Part shown: positions 1-6,365 of the stretch, in pieces
Layout of the letters: each line of letters opens with the position of its first letter
Position numbering within the stretch: the stretch's first letter is position 1
NCBI GenBank assembly: GCA_021826655.1
Contig: JAKAZC010000164.1
Span: forward strand, 1 to 6,424
Direction: 5' to 3'
DNA from: Actinomycetes bacterium
GTDB lineage: Bacteria; Actinomycetota; Acidimicrobiia; Acidimicrobiales; RAAP-2
DNA length: 6,424 bases
Program-made: the position numbers and the translations under genes
Notes under the pieces: generated by a model
The model's database searches: none
Seen by the model: only the letters and a program-made list of their open reading frames with translations
What the model was told of the DNA's origin: nothing

Positions 1-1
1 C

Positions 2-1078
2 GGTTTCGAGCCCGGCCACGTCCGGTTCGACGGCCGCAAGGTCGACCTGCGCCGGTTCGAGCGTCGTCCCGGTGAGCTGCTCCTCGCCCGGGACCTGTCG
101 GCGCGCCATCTCATCAACATCGTGGGAAGCCGGCTGATCCGGGCCAACGAGATCGAGCTGGCCAAGGTGGACGGCACCTGGGAGGTGGTGGGTGTCGATC
201 CGTCCAGCCGCCCCGTCCTGCGCCGCCTCCTCCCGGGGAGGCTGGGCCGGCGGGCCGAGCCCGGCCCGATCGTCGACTGGTCGAGCATCGAGCCGTTCGT
301 GGCCCACGTCCCGACGTCCCGGCTCCGAATCCCCTATCGCAAGCTGGCGAAGCTCCATCCTGCGCAGATCGCCGACCTGGTGGAGGCAGCCTCGCACGAA
401 GAGGGGGAGGAGATCATCGAGGCCGTCGGCGAGGATCGGGAGCTCGAGGCCGACGTGTTCGAGGAGCTCGACACCGACCATCAGCTCGAGTTCCTCGAAA
501 GCCGGTCCGACGCCGAGGCCGCCCGCCTCCTCGGGTCGATGGCACCCGACGACGCCGCCGACCTGGTCACCGAGATCGACCAGGAGCGACGCCTGCCGAT
601 CCTGAACCTCCTTCCCGAGCCCCAGCAACGCAAGGTGAGGACGCTGCTCAGCTACAACCCGGAGACCGCCGGCGGGCTCATGAGCCCCGACTTCCTCTGC
701 CTGCCGTCGACCTCCACCGTCGCCGCTGCGCTTCAGGCCATTCGCCGGAGCACGGCACCTCCCGAGGCGCTCAACGTCGTGTTCGCCACCGATGATCACG
801 ACGAGGTCACGGGCGCGGTCTCGGCCGTCCGGCTCATTCAGGCCGACCCGGCGGCCGTTCTCGAATCGGTCGTCGATCCCGATCCCCCGCACGTCCACGC
901 CGATTGGGACGTCGGCGCGACGGTGCGCAAGATGTCGGACTTCAACCTCGTGGTGGCTCCGGTCATGGACCCCGAGCACCGGAGGATCCTCGGGGTGGTC
1001 ACGGTCGACGACGTGCTGGAGTTGCTGCTCCCCACCGGGTGGCGGCGGGATTTCGGCACGACCGGGGTGGAGAGCTAG
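2..1078 (+). CDS. PRC-barrel / MgtE N-terminal / CBS-pair protein without a pore domain (5' end outside window)
   Basis: The frame is open from base 2, so the true start lies left of the window. The GTG at 122 is internal, because the codons before it fit the domain that continues after it. Counting from base 2, 358 residues are visible. Residues ~1-75 resemble a PRC-barrel segment (LLARDL, then RANEIELAKVDGTWEVVGVD). Residues ~108-215 are an acidic helical MgtE N-terminal domain. The family's linker motif ETAGGLM at 221-227 leads into two CBS repeats (~226-283 and ~290-343, the second with VVTVDDVLELL). In MgtE this N-CBS unit senses cytosolic Mg2+ and gates the channel. Here the protein ends about 15 residues after CBS2, with no transmembrane helices, so it is a soluble sensor or regulator rather than a complete transporter. 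It lies upstream of an NRAMP-fold transporter on the same strand, which is its likely partner (inference). Domain calls are by eye. Confidence 0.87.
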   Translation, partial: GFEPGHVRFDGRKVDLRRFERRPGELLLARDLSARHLINIVGSRLIRANEIELAKVDGTWEVVGVDPSSRPVLRRLLPGRLGRRAEPGPIVDWSSIEPFVAHVPTSRLRIPYRKLAKLHPAQIADLVEAASHEEGEEIIEAVGEDRELEADVFEELDTDHQLEFLESRSDAEAARLLGSMAPDDAADLVTEIDQERRLPILNLLPEPQQRKVRTLLSYNPETAGGLMSPDFLCLPSTSTVAAALQAIRRSTAPPEALNVVFATDDHDEVTGAVSAVRLIQADPAAVLESVVDPDPPHVHADWDVGATVRKMSDFNLVVAPVMDPEHRRILGVVTVDDVLELLLPTGWRRDFGTTGVES

Positions 1079-1107
1079 GACATGCGTCGAGAGCGAAGAC
1101 CCACCGC

Positions 1108-1128
1108 CGTCGCCGCAGGCCGGCGACG
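1108..1128 (+). terminator. GC-rich hairpin after the MgtE-N/CBS gene
   Basis: CGTCGCCG (1108-1115) pairs perfectly with CGGCGACG (1121-1128) around a 5-base loop, starting 30 bases after the stop codon at 1076-1078. No U-tract follows, which is common for high-GC actinobacterial terminators but also means a chance hairpin cannot be excluded. Confidence 0.3.
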
Positions 1129-1199
1129 ATCAGCCGACAGGCGCTGAACGGACGACCGCTGGCGCGGACCCACGACCCGCGGCACGATGACCGACCGGG

Positions 1200-1229
1200 C
1201 CGGGGCTCCGTCGCAACCGTGAGCCCCGG
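1200..1229 (+). repeat. Inverted repeat, 9-bp GC-rich stem-loop
   Basis: CCGGGGCTC (1200-1208) is fully complementary to GAGCCCCGG (1221-1229), with a 12-base loop. It lies about 120 bases after the upstream gene and 177 bases before the NRAMP-like start. It could be a second terminator or attenuator, or a leader structure. There is no U-run. The pairing is seen directly; any role is inferred. Confidence 0.35.
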
Positions 1230-1393
1230 GTCCGATCGGCGGGGAGCTGGCGGTCGGAGGGACGGGCGCGGATCGCCCTCGATTATGGACGACGACCAAG
1301 GACGCGAGCGCGGGCTCCGGGCTCACCGAGGCAGCTCGGCTGGGGGCGCGGCCCGTGCCCGTGACGGCATTCCCACGCACACGACACCACACG

Positions 1394-1401
1394 GGAGGTG
1401 A
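1394..1401 (+). promoter_or_regulatory. Ribosome binding site of the NRAMP-like gene
   Basis: GGAGGTGA, close to the perfect anti-16S complement, has its GGAGG core 7 bases before the ATG at 1406. It decides the start: the earlier in-frame GTG at 1355 has no such site and would add 17 residues unlike the family. Confidence 0.85.
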
Positions 1402-1405
1402 GACG

Positions 1406-3037
1406 ATGGCCGAGGAGGTCCCGGAGCCCGAGGCCCGCACCGCGGTGCTCGACGAGGCCCACGTCGGGGACATTCGGGGCGCGTTCGGGACGATCCGCCA
1501 GCACGACGTGGGCGCCCGGCGAACGGTGTGGGCCCGCCTGCTGACGCTCCTGGCCATCATGGGCCCCGGGCTCATCGTGATGGTGGGCGACAACGATGCC
1601 GGAGGCGTTTCCACCTATGCCCAGGCGGGGCAGAACTTCGGCCTGACCCTCCTGTGGACCCTTCCCCTCCTGATCCCGGTCCTGATCGTCAACCAGGAGA
1701 TGGTGGTGCGCCTGGGTGCCGTCACCGGCGTCGGCCATGCCCGCCTCATCAACGAGCGCTTCGGCAAGTTCTGGGGGGCCTTTTCGGTGGGCGACCTGTT
1801 CATCTTGAACTTCCTCACCATCGCCACCGAGTTCATCGGGGTGAGCCTGGCTCTCGGCTACTTCGGCGTGAGCCAGTACATCTCGGTCCCCGCCGCCGCG
1901 CTGACCCTCATCGCGATGACTGCGACGGGGAGCTTCAGGCGTTGGGAGAGGTTCATGTTCGTCTTCATCATCGCCAACTTCCTGGTGATCCCGCTTGCCG
2001 TCTTCAGACACCCCCCGGTGGGCTCCTTCCTTCACGGTCTGGTGGTGCCGGGGGTGGAGGGCGGCTTCAACTCGACCTCGGTGCTCCTCATCATCGCCAT
2101 CGTCGGGACGACCGTCGCCCCCTGGCAGCTCTTCTTCCAGCAGTCGAACATCGTGGACAAGCGGATCACCCCGCGCTGGATCAACTACGAGCGGGCCGAC
2201 ACGGTGCTCGGGTCGCTCGTCACGGTCCTCGCCGCCTCGCTCCTGATGATGGTCGTCGCAGCGGCCTTCAGGGGGACGCCCCTGGCGGGGCAGTTCGCCA
2301 ACGCCGGTGCCGTTGCCCATGGCCTGAACCACTACGTGGGCAACGCCGCGGGGGCCATCTTCGCCGTCATCCTGTTGAACGCGTCCATCATCGGTGCCGC
2401 CTCGGTCACCCTGGCAACCTCGTACGCCTTCGGTGACGCCTTCGGTGCCCGACACTCGTTGCACCGGAGCTGGCGGGACGCGAAGTTCTTCTACGGGGCC
2501 TTCAGCGTCACCGTCGTCCTGGCCGCGGGGATCGTCATCATCCCGGGTGCGCCGCTCGGGCTCATCACGACCGGTGTGCAGGCACTGGCCGGCGTGCTCC
2601 TGCCGAGCGCCACGGTCTTCCTCCTGCTGCTGTGCAACGACAAGGAAGTGCTGGGACCGTGGGTCAACCGGCCGTGGCTGAACGTGCTGGCCAGCGTGAT
2701 CGTCTCGATCCTGCTCCTGATGTCCCTCGTCCTCATGGTGACGACGCTCTTCTCGCAGATCGACGTGAACCTCCTCGCCCTGGTGCTCGGCGCGCTGCTC
2801 CTCGTCGGGTACGCGGTGGCCGGGGTCGCGCTGTTCCTTCGCCGCTCGCGACGGCCGCCCGTAGAGGCGGTGTCCGCGGAGAAGCGGTCCACCTGGCGGA
2901 TGCCCCCCCTCAACCTGCTGAAGCGGCCCACGTGGTCACGGGGCCGCCTGGTCGGGATGTACATGCTGCGCGGCTATCTGGTCGTGGCCGTGCTGCTCCT
3001 GCTCGTGAAGGCGATCGAGCTGGGCCTGCACAAGTAG
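1406..3037 (+). CDS. SLC11/NRAMP-fold divalent metal transporter, NRMT-like (probable Mg2+)
   Basis: A 543-residue membrane protein, somewhat longer than usual NRAMPs (about 400-450), with a hydrophilic N-terminus of ~45 residues and a basic linker (~479-515) before the last helix (~520-537). TM1 starts with GPG (53-55) and has the unwound region GDNDAGG (61-67), ending in YAQAG (71-75) where NRAMPs have an xxQAG. Aligned by eye, the classical DPGN becomes D64-A-G-G67: the Asp is kept, the Asn is lost, and an extra acidic residue, D62, lies just before. TM6 reads GTTVAPW (234-240) where classical members have ATVMPH: the metal-binding Met is A238 and the His is W240. Loss of the Met is the known mark of NRAMP-related magnesium transporters, which take hydrated Mg2+ rather than selecting soft transition metals. 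The neighbouring MgtE sensor-domain gene agrees with Mg2+. Metal specificity is inferred; Mn2+ or another divalent ion remains possible. Confidence 0.88.
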   Translation: MAEEVPEPEARTAVLDEAHVGDIRGAFGTIRQHDVGARRTVWARLLTLLAIMGPGLIVMVGDNDAGGVSTYAQAGQNFGLTLLWTLPLLIPVLIVNQEMVVRLGAVTGVGHARLINERFGKFWGAFSVGDLFILNFLTIATEFIGVSLALGYFGVSQYISVPAAALTLIAMTATGSFRRWERFMFVFIIANFLVIPLAVFRHPPVGSFLHGLVVPGVEGGFNSTSVLLIIAIVGTTVAPWQLFFQQSNIVDKRITPRWINYERADTVLGSLVTVLAASLLMMVVAAAFRGTPLAGQFANAGAVAHGLNHYVGNAAGAIFAVILLNASIIGAASVTLATSYAFGDAFGARHSLHRSWRDAKFFYGAFSVTVVLAAGIVIIPGAPLGLITTGVQALAGVLLPSATVFLLLLCNDKEVLGPWVNRPWLNVLASVIVSILLLMSLVLMVTTLFSQIDVNLLALVLGALLLVGYAVAGVALFLRRSRRPPVEAVSAEKRSTWRMPPLNLLKRPTWSRGRLVGMYMLRGYLVVAVLLLLVKAIELGLHK

Positions 3038-3050
3038 CGGTCGAGACGAA

Positions 3051-3067
3051 CCGGTCGGAGCGACCGG
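3051..3067. terminator. Candidate bidirectional terminator hairpin between convergent genes
   Basis: CCGGTCG (3051-3057) and CGACCGG (3061-3067) form a perfect 7-bp stem with a 3-base loop. It begins 14 bases after the NRAMP-like stop (+ strand) and lies about 29 bases past the ABC permease stop (- strand), so it could end both transcripts. No U-tract is present on either side. A second, looser inverted repeat (GTGACC 3071-3076 / GGTCAC 3094-3099) overlaps the permease stop codon. Confidence 0.45.
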
Positions 3068-3095
3068 CGCGTGACCACGGGCCCGCTCCACCGGG

Positions 3096-3917
3096 TCACA
3101 CCGCCAGGTCCCGCCTTTCGAACGCGACAGCGGCTGCGGCGATGGTCAAGAGAATCGCCGCAACGAGCACCACCAGATGCTCCGGCAGGAATCCCGAGCT
3201 CATCGGGTCCACCCCGAGCGCGTGGTACCAGGGGGAGAGCGGTCGGATGGGGAGGAGCCACCGGACCATCTCTGCGAGCGAGCTCACCAGGTAGGCGGCC
3301 ACCGCGAGCAGGGTGACCACGCCCCGTGCCAGCCCCCGGTGCCCCGTCGCGGCCCCGACCGCCAGGGCCAGCGTCGCGTACAGCATGCCGAGCAGCGTCG
3401 TGGCCACCACTGCCGAGGCGAGGGAGACCCAGGCGACGTGCAGCCCGACGATCGGCGCTCCCAGACCGAGCACGAGACCGAGCCCGCACGACACGACGGC
3501 TATCCCGAGCATGACCGCGGCCCACTTCTGCAGGAGGATCGCGCGTCTCGACACCGGGTTGGCGAGGAGGAGGTCGATGGTTCGTCGGTCCTCCTCTCCG
3601 GCGATGGCGTCCCCGCCCCACAAGATGGCGAAGACGACGACGAGGAGAGGGGCCGTAAGGGAGAAGACCTCGGCACGGAGGTAGCCGGCACCGCTGGTGT
3701 AGTCCGAGATCCCGAACATCGTCCGGAGCGCCTTCGGGTAGGACTCGATCAGTTTGGACATCTGCGGGTTGTCGCGGACGGTCGGGTAGATGGCGAGCAT
3801 CATCACGGCGATGCCGGCCAGCCCCCCGAGCCATCCGAGCAGCGCCCGCCGCTGCTCGTGGAAGGCCCGCTCGAACACCGAGTGCAACTCGGCCGGCCGC
3901 TTGGTGTGCCTAGGCAT
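3096..3917 (-). CDS. ABC-2 type transporter permease
   Basis: A 273-residue integral membrane protein with about six hydrophobic segments (~28-45, 85-104, 133-155, 164-190, 197-217, 246-266), a normal layout for an ABC-2 permease. The cytoplasmic stretch after TM2, GEEDRRTIDLLLANPVSRR (107-125), is the conserved coupling motif of this family (E-x(3-4)-T-x-D-x-LLA-x-P-x-SR), expected to contact the ATPase. A large loop (46-84) separates TM1 and TM2. The chosen ATG at 3917 has GGAG at 3927-3924, six bases upstream, and overlaps the last 8 bases of the ATPase gene, which indicates translational coupling. A second ATG seven codons upstream (3938) is possible but has a weaker site. With one permease gene, a homodimer with two ATPase subunits is likely. 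The substrate cannot be read from the sequence; drug, lipid or peptide export are all family options. Confidence 0.9.
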   Translation of the reverse strand: MPRHTKRPAELHSVFERAFHEQRRALLGWLGGLAGIAVMMLAIYPTVRDNPQMSKLIESYPKALRTMFGISDYTSGAGYLRAEVFSLTAPLLVVVFAILWGGDAIAGEEDRRTIDLLLANPVSRRAILLQKWAAVMLGIAVVSCGLGLVLGLGAPIVGLHVAWVSLASAVVATTLLGMLYATLALAVGAATGHRGLARGVVTLLAVAAYLVSSLAEMVRWLLPIRPLSPWYHALGVDPMSSGFLPEHLVVLVAAILLTIAAAAVAFERRDLAV

Positions 3918-3950
3918 CGGGGTCTCCGGCGACGGCATCGGGGCTTCCGG
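3909..3950 (-). repeat. Imperfect 21-bp tandem repeat at the ATPase/permease junction
   Basis: Read on the - strand, CCGGAAGCCCCGATGCC (from 3950) recurs 21 bases later as CCGGAGACCCCGATGCC (from 3929), with 15 of 17 positions equal. Each copy carries a GGA-type ribosome site and an ATG in the same frame, so the duplication gives the permease two possible starts (3938 and 3917). Only the second has a clean GGAG. It also encodes the ATPase's last residues, SPDAVAGDPDA. Confidence 0.55.
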
Positions 3951-4971
3951 CAAGGGCGCCGTGGGGAGCGGGAGCGGCGTTTCCCCGGTCCTCCCGGTAG
4001 AAGGCGAGGAAGAGGTCCTCCAGGTCGGGCTCGCGGATCGTGAGGTCCGCCAGGGGGTGCCGCGCAAGGGCCCCGACCAGGGGATCGAGGTGCCCGGTGA
4101 CCTCGCGACGGGCGCCATGGTCGGACCACTCCTTCACGCGTGCTCCGGGCACCGCGGTGAGGAACTGCGGATCGACCCCGTCGGTGAAGCGGACGTCAAC
4201 CACGTGGACCGTTCGGGAGCGCAGGTCGCTCATCCGCTCGATCGCCACGATGCGCCCCTCGCGGATGATCGCCACCCGGTCGGCGACCTGGCCGACCTCG
4301 GACAGGACGTGCGAGGAGAGGAAGACGCTCCTGCCGTCCCCGGCCGCGGCGCGAACCGCGGCGTGGACCTGTTGCTGGACGAGGGGGTCGAGGCCCGAGG
4401 TGGGCTCGTCGAGTATGAGCAGGTCCGGGTTCCCCATGAGCGCCTGCACGAGGCCGACCTTCTGCCGGTTGCCCTTCGACAGCTCGCGCAGGGGCCGGTC
4501 GACGTCGAGGTCGAACCTCTCGGTCAGCTCGGCGATGGCGGCCCACGGAGGGCCGCCCCTCAGATGGGCGAAGTGGGTCAGGAGCTCGCGCGCCGTCAGC
4601 CTTTCGTACAGGGCCAGGTCGCCCGGCAGGTAGCCCGTGCGGCGGCGGACGGCGACCCCGTCACGGCGCGGATCGAGCCCGAACACGGCGATCCGCCCCG
4701 AGTCGGGCCGGATCAGGTCGAGGATCAGCCGGATCGTCGTGGTCTTCCCGGCGCCGTTGGGGCCCAGGAAGGCGAAGACCTCGCCGGGCAGCACTTCGAG
4801 GTCGACGCCCTCGATTCCGCCGCCGCCCCGATAGCGCTTGCAGACCTCCTTCAGCTGCACGGCGGGCGCCACCGGGCGGGCCCGCCCGCCCGCGTGGACG
4901 GCGCCGGCGCCGGGCCTCCCGACGGCGGTCACCGGAGGGGGCGAGGAGACGGTGGCGTCCGGCCGGTGCAT
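3910..4971 (-). CDS. ABC-2 type transporter ATP-binding protein
   Basis: A 353-residue nucleotide-binding subunit partnering the overlapping downstream permease. Walker A is GPNGAGKT (70-77). The Q-loop region reads GYLPGDLALY (113-122), with Gly/Asp where many ABC proteins have Gln, a variant I recall from actinobacterial members. The signature is LSKGN (164-168) in place of LSGGQ. Walker B is LLILDE (184-189), the D-loop SGLD (192-195) and the H-loop H221. After ~240 there is a small C-terminal domain ending in LEDLFLAFYRE (317-327), typical of bacterial ABC-2 exporter ATPases. The ATG at 4971 is chosen because GGAG (4984-4981) precedes it by 9 bases. This leaves a ~36-residue Pro/Ala/Gly-rich leader before the domain (VQLKEVCKRY); a GTG at 4860 would remove it but has no ribosome site. 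The tail after 328 is low-complexity. The frame stays open upstream across the MshC-like gene only through GC bias. The exported substrate is unknown. Confidence 0.92.
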   Translation of the reverse strand: MHRPDATVSSPPPVTAVGRPGAGAVHAGGRARPVAPAVQLKEVCKRYRGGGGIEGVDLEVLPGEVFAFLGPNGAGKTTTIRLILDLIRPDSGRIAVFGLDPRRDGVAVRRRTGYLPGDLALYERLTARELLTHFAHLRGGPPWAAIAELTERFDLDVDRPLRELSKGNRQKVGLVQALMGNPDLLILDEPTSGLDPLVQQQVHAAVRAAAGDGRSVFLSSHVLSEVGQVADRVAIIREGRIVAIERMSDLRSRTVHVVDVRFTDGVDPQFLTAVPGARVKEWSDHGARREVTGHLDPLVGALARHPLADLTIREPDLEDLFLAFYREDRGNAAPAPHGALAGSPDAVAGDPDA

Positions 4972-4980
4972 GACCCCATG

Positions 4981-4984
4981 CTCC
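4981..4984 (-). promoter_or_regulatory. Ribosome binding site of the ABC ATPase gene
   Basis: On the - strand, GGAG (4984-4981) lies 9 bases before the ATG at 4971. It is the only plausible site near the start of this domain, so it supports the longer N-terminus. The 68-base gap back to the stop of the MshC-like gene shows no clear promoter, so read-through from that gene is possible. Confidence 0.55.
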
Positions 4985-5039
4985 GTCGGGCGTCCCGGTG
5001 GCGCCAGGGTCGAAGGTCCTCGGCCTGACGGATCGGCTT

Positions 5040-6254
5040 TCAGTACCAGATCGTGGTGTCGCGCAATCCGAGGAAATCGAGGAGTTCGGCCAGGACGAGC
5101 CCGCCCGCGTCGCCGGCGACCGTGAGGGAGCGCGGCACGTCGAGGTCGTCGAGGAGTGCGTCGACCACGCCACGGCGGGCCTCGCCGCGACCTGCGGTGC
5201 TCGTGGCGCCCTTCGTGCTGACGGCGCTCCGCCACAGGTCGTCGAGCTGCCTGGTGGCGCGGTCGAGCGACTCCTCCTCGAACTCCCAATCGTCCCGCCA
5301 GGAGCGGGCGAGGATCAGGTACCGGATGGCCGCCGCCGGCCAGCGCTGCAGCAGATCGTGCACGAAGACCAGGTTTCCCGTGGACTTGGCCATCTTCCGA
5401 CCGCCGGTCCGCACCGTGCCCACGTGCATCCACGAGCGGGCGAAGGGCGACACCCCGGTGAAGGCCTCGACCATGGCCGATTCGTAGGCATGGTGCGGGA
5501 AGCGCAGGTCGGCACCGCCCCCGTGCAGGTCGATGCTGGCCCCGAAGGTGCTGAGGGCCATCGCGGCACATTCGGCGTGCCAACCGGGGCGTCCCGGCCC
5601 CCACGGGCTCGGCCAGGTCGGGCCGTTGTCCCGCGGGGCGTGCCAGACGGCGACGTCGTCCGGGCTCTCGGCGTCGTCGCTCCCCTCGTCGTGCGGGCCG
5701 CCCGGAGCGGCGTCGGTCCCGTTCTGCGGAGCCGGCGACCCACCGGGTGACGACGCGGAGGTGTCGTGACCCGGACCGTCCCCGGGGGCACGGACTCCCG
5801 CCCCGCGGAAGTACACCGCTCCGCCGCGCTCGTAGGCGGCGCCCCGAGCGACCAGACCGGCGGCGAGGGCGATGACGTCGTCGACGTGGTCGTGGCTCCT
5901 CGGTTCGAAGGCCGGGCGGATGACGCCGAGGTCGGACGCATCGCGCTCGAACCGGTACGTCTCCTGGGCCGCCAACGAGCGCCACGTGACGCCGCGGGCC
6001 TTCGCCTCGGCGAGCAGGTGGTCGTCCACATCGGTCACGTTGCGGCAGACGTCCACGTGGGCCCCGGCGAGGTGGAGGACGCGGGCCGCCAGATCGGTCC
6101 ACACGAACGTGGCGGCGTGCCCGAGATGGGTCGTGTCATAAGGGGTGATCCCGCAGACGTACACGCGAGCCGAGCCGATGACCGGGACCAGCGTGGCCCC
6201 GATGCGGAGGGCTGCTCCCACGTTCACACCGTCGGTGAGTGCCACAACCGCCAT
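5040..6254 (-). CDS. mshC: MshC-like cysteine:GlcN-inositol ligase (CysS paralogue)
   Basis: A 404-residue class I synthetase-fold enzyme. MshC activates cysteine with ATP and joins it to GlcN-Ins, the penultimate step of mycothiol synthesis. The MshC-type signature CGITPYDTTHLGHAA (34-48) includes the HIGH equivalent HLGH (43-46). NVTDVDD (72-78) follows, then WPSPWGPGRPGWHAECAAMA (214-233), a GGGADLRFPHH stretch (245-255) and KMAKS (287-291) as the KMSKS variant. The length matches MshC (about 410) and not CysS (about 460 or more), whose tRNA-binding C-terminus is absent. Zinc ligands by homology are C34, C229 and H254. E258, four residues after that His, matches the fourth ligand of CysS and is not present in the mycobacterial MshC I recall. 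Residues ~151-200 are a Gly/Pro/Asp/Ser-rich stretch replacing a structured segment. The ATG at 6254 lacks a good ribosome site; GTG codons at residues 4, 10 and 12 are alternatives. A short cysteinyl-tRNA synthetase paralogue is the main other option. Confidence 0.78.
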   Translation of the reverse strand: MAVVALTDGVNVGAALRIGATLVPVIGSARVYVCGITPYDTTHLGHAATFVWTDLAARVLHLAGAHVDVCRNVTDVDDHLLAEAKARGVTWRSLAAQETYRFERDASDLGVIRPAFEPRSHDHVDDVIALAAGLVARGAAYERGGAVYFRGAGVRAPGDGPGHDTSASSPGGSPAPQNGTDAAPGGPHDEGSDDAESPDDVAVWHAPRDNGPTWPSPWGPGRPGWHAECAAMALSTFGASIDLHGGGADLRFPHHAYESAMVEAFTGVSPFARSWMHVGTVRTGGRKMAKSTGNLVFVHDLLQRWPAAAIRYLILARSWRDDWEFEEESLDRATRQLDDLWRSAVSTKGATSTAGRGEARRGVVDALLDDLDVPRSLTVAGDAGGLVLAELLDFLGLRDTTIWY

Positions 6255-6365
6255 GGTGGGTGACCCCGACCCCGGCGGATAGGGTCCTTCGTCCCTTCCC
6301 GCGGAGACCCGAGGCGCCGACCCGGGGTCGAGGGAATAGGAGTGACCGATCGACGTTGTGCCTCC

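Larger units (their letters stand above)
1079..1405. other. Intergenic region between the MgtE-N/CBS gene and the NRAMP-like gene
   Basis: This 327-base stretch holds no convincing gene. Open frames cross it on both strands but have arbitrary Arg/Gly/Pro-rich composition. It contains two GC-rich hairpins, at 1108-1128 and 1200-1229, and a smaller one (CCGAG-GCAG-CTCGG) at 1326-1339. It ends in a good ribosome binding site for the NRAMP-like gene. I saw no clear -35/-10 pair; the AT-richest spot is GATTAT at 1281-1286, without a matching -35. I did not recognise an M-box or yybP-ykoY riboswitch. The length and the hairpins leave room for a separate promoter and a structured leader for the transporter gene. 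Confidence 0.6.

Noticed and set aside
122..124. GTG at 122 as the start of the MgtE-N/CBS gene
   Set aside because: The frame is open before it back to base 2 and encodes a PRC-barrel-like segment continuous with what follows, so the gene begins outside the window.
1281..1286. GATTAT as a -10 promoter element for the NRAMP-like gene
   Set aside because: It is the most AT-rich hexamer of the gap, but no -35-like sequence lies 16-19 bases upstream.
1079..1405. M-box (Mg2+) or yybP-ykoY (Mn2+) riboswitch before the NRAMP-like gene
   Set aside because: Fragments such as GGGGAG (near 1240) and GAGGCAGCT (near 1328) recall parts of these consensus sequences, but the order and the flanking helices do not fit.
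1283..2464. 393-codon open frame on the - strand opposite the NRAMP-like gene
   Set aside because: Its product is rich in Asp, Glu, Gly, His and Arg with no domain I recognise. It is the antisense shadow of a GC-rich membrane protein gene with clear family motifs.
3177..5028. Long + strand open frames (288 and 412 codons) across the ABC genes
   Set aside because: Both are antisense to the ATPase and permease, which have complete motifs. The predicted proteins are low-complexity and charged, as expected from GC-rich shadow frames.
4972..6102. Extension of the ATPase frame upstream to 6102, as if a 730-residue fusion protein
   Set aside because: The extension is an Arg/Gly/Pro-rich alternative frame of the MshC-like gene. 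The ATG at 4971 with GGAG 9 bases upstream fits a normal ATPase.
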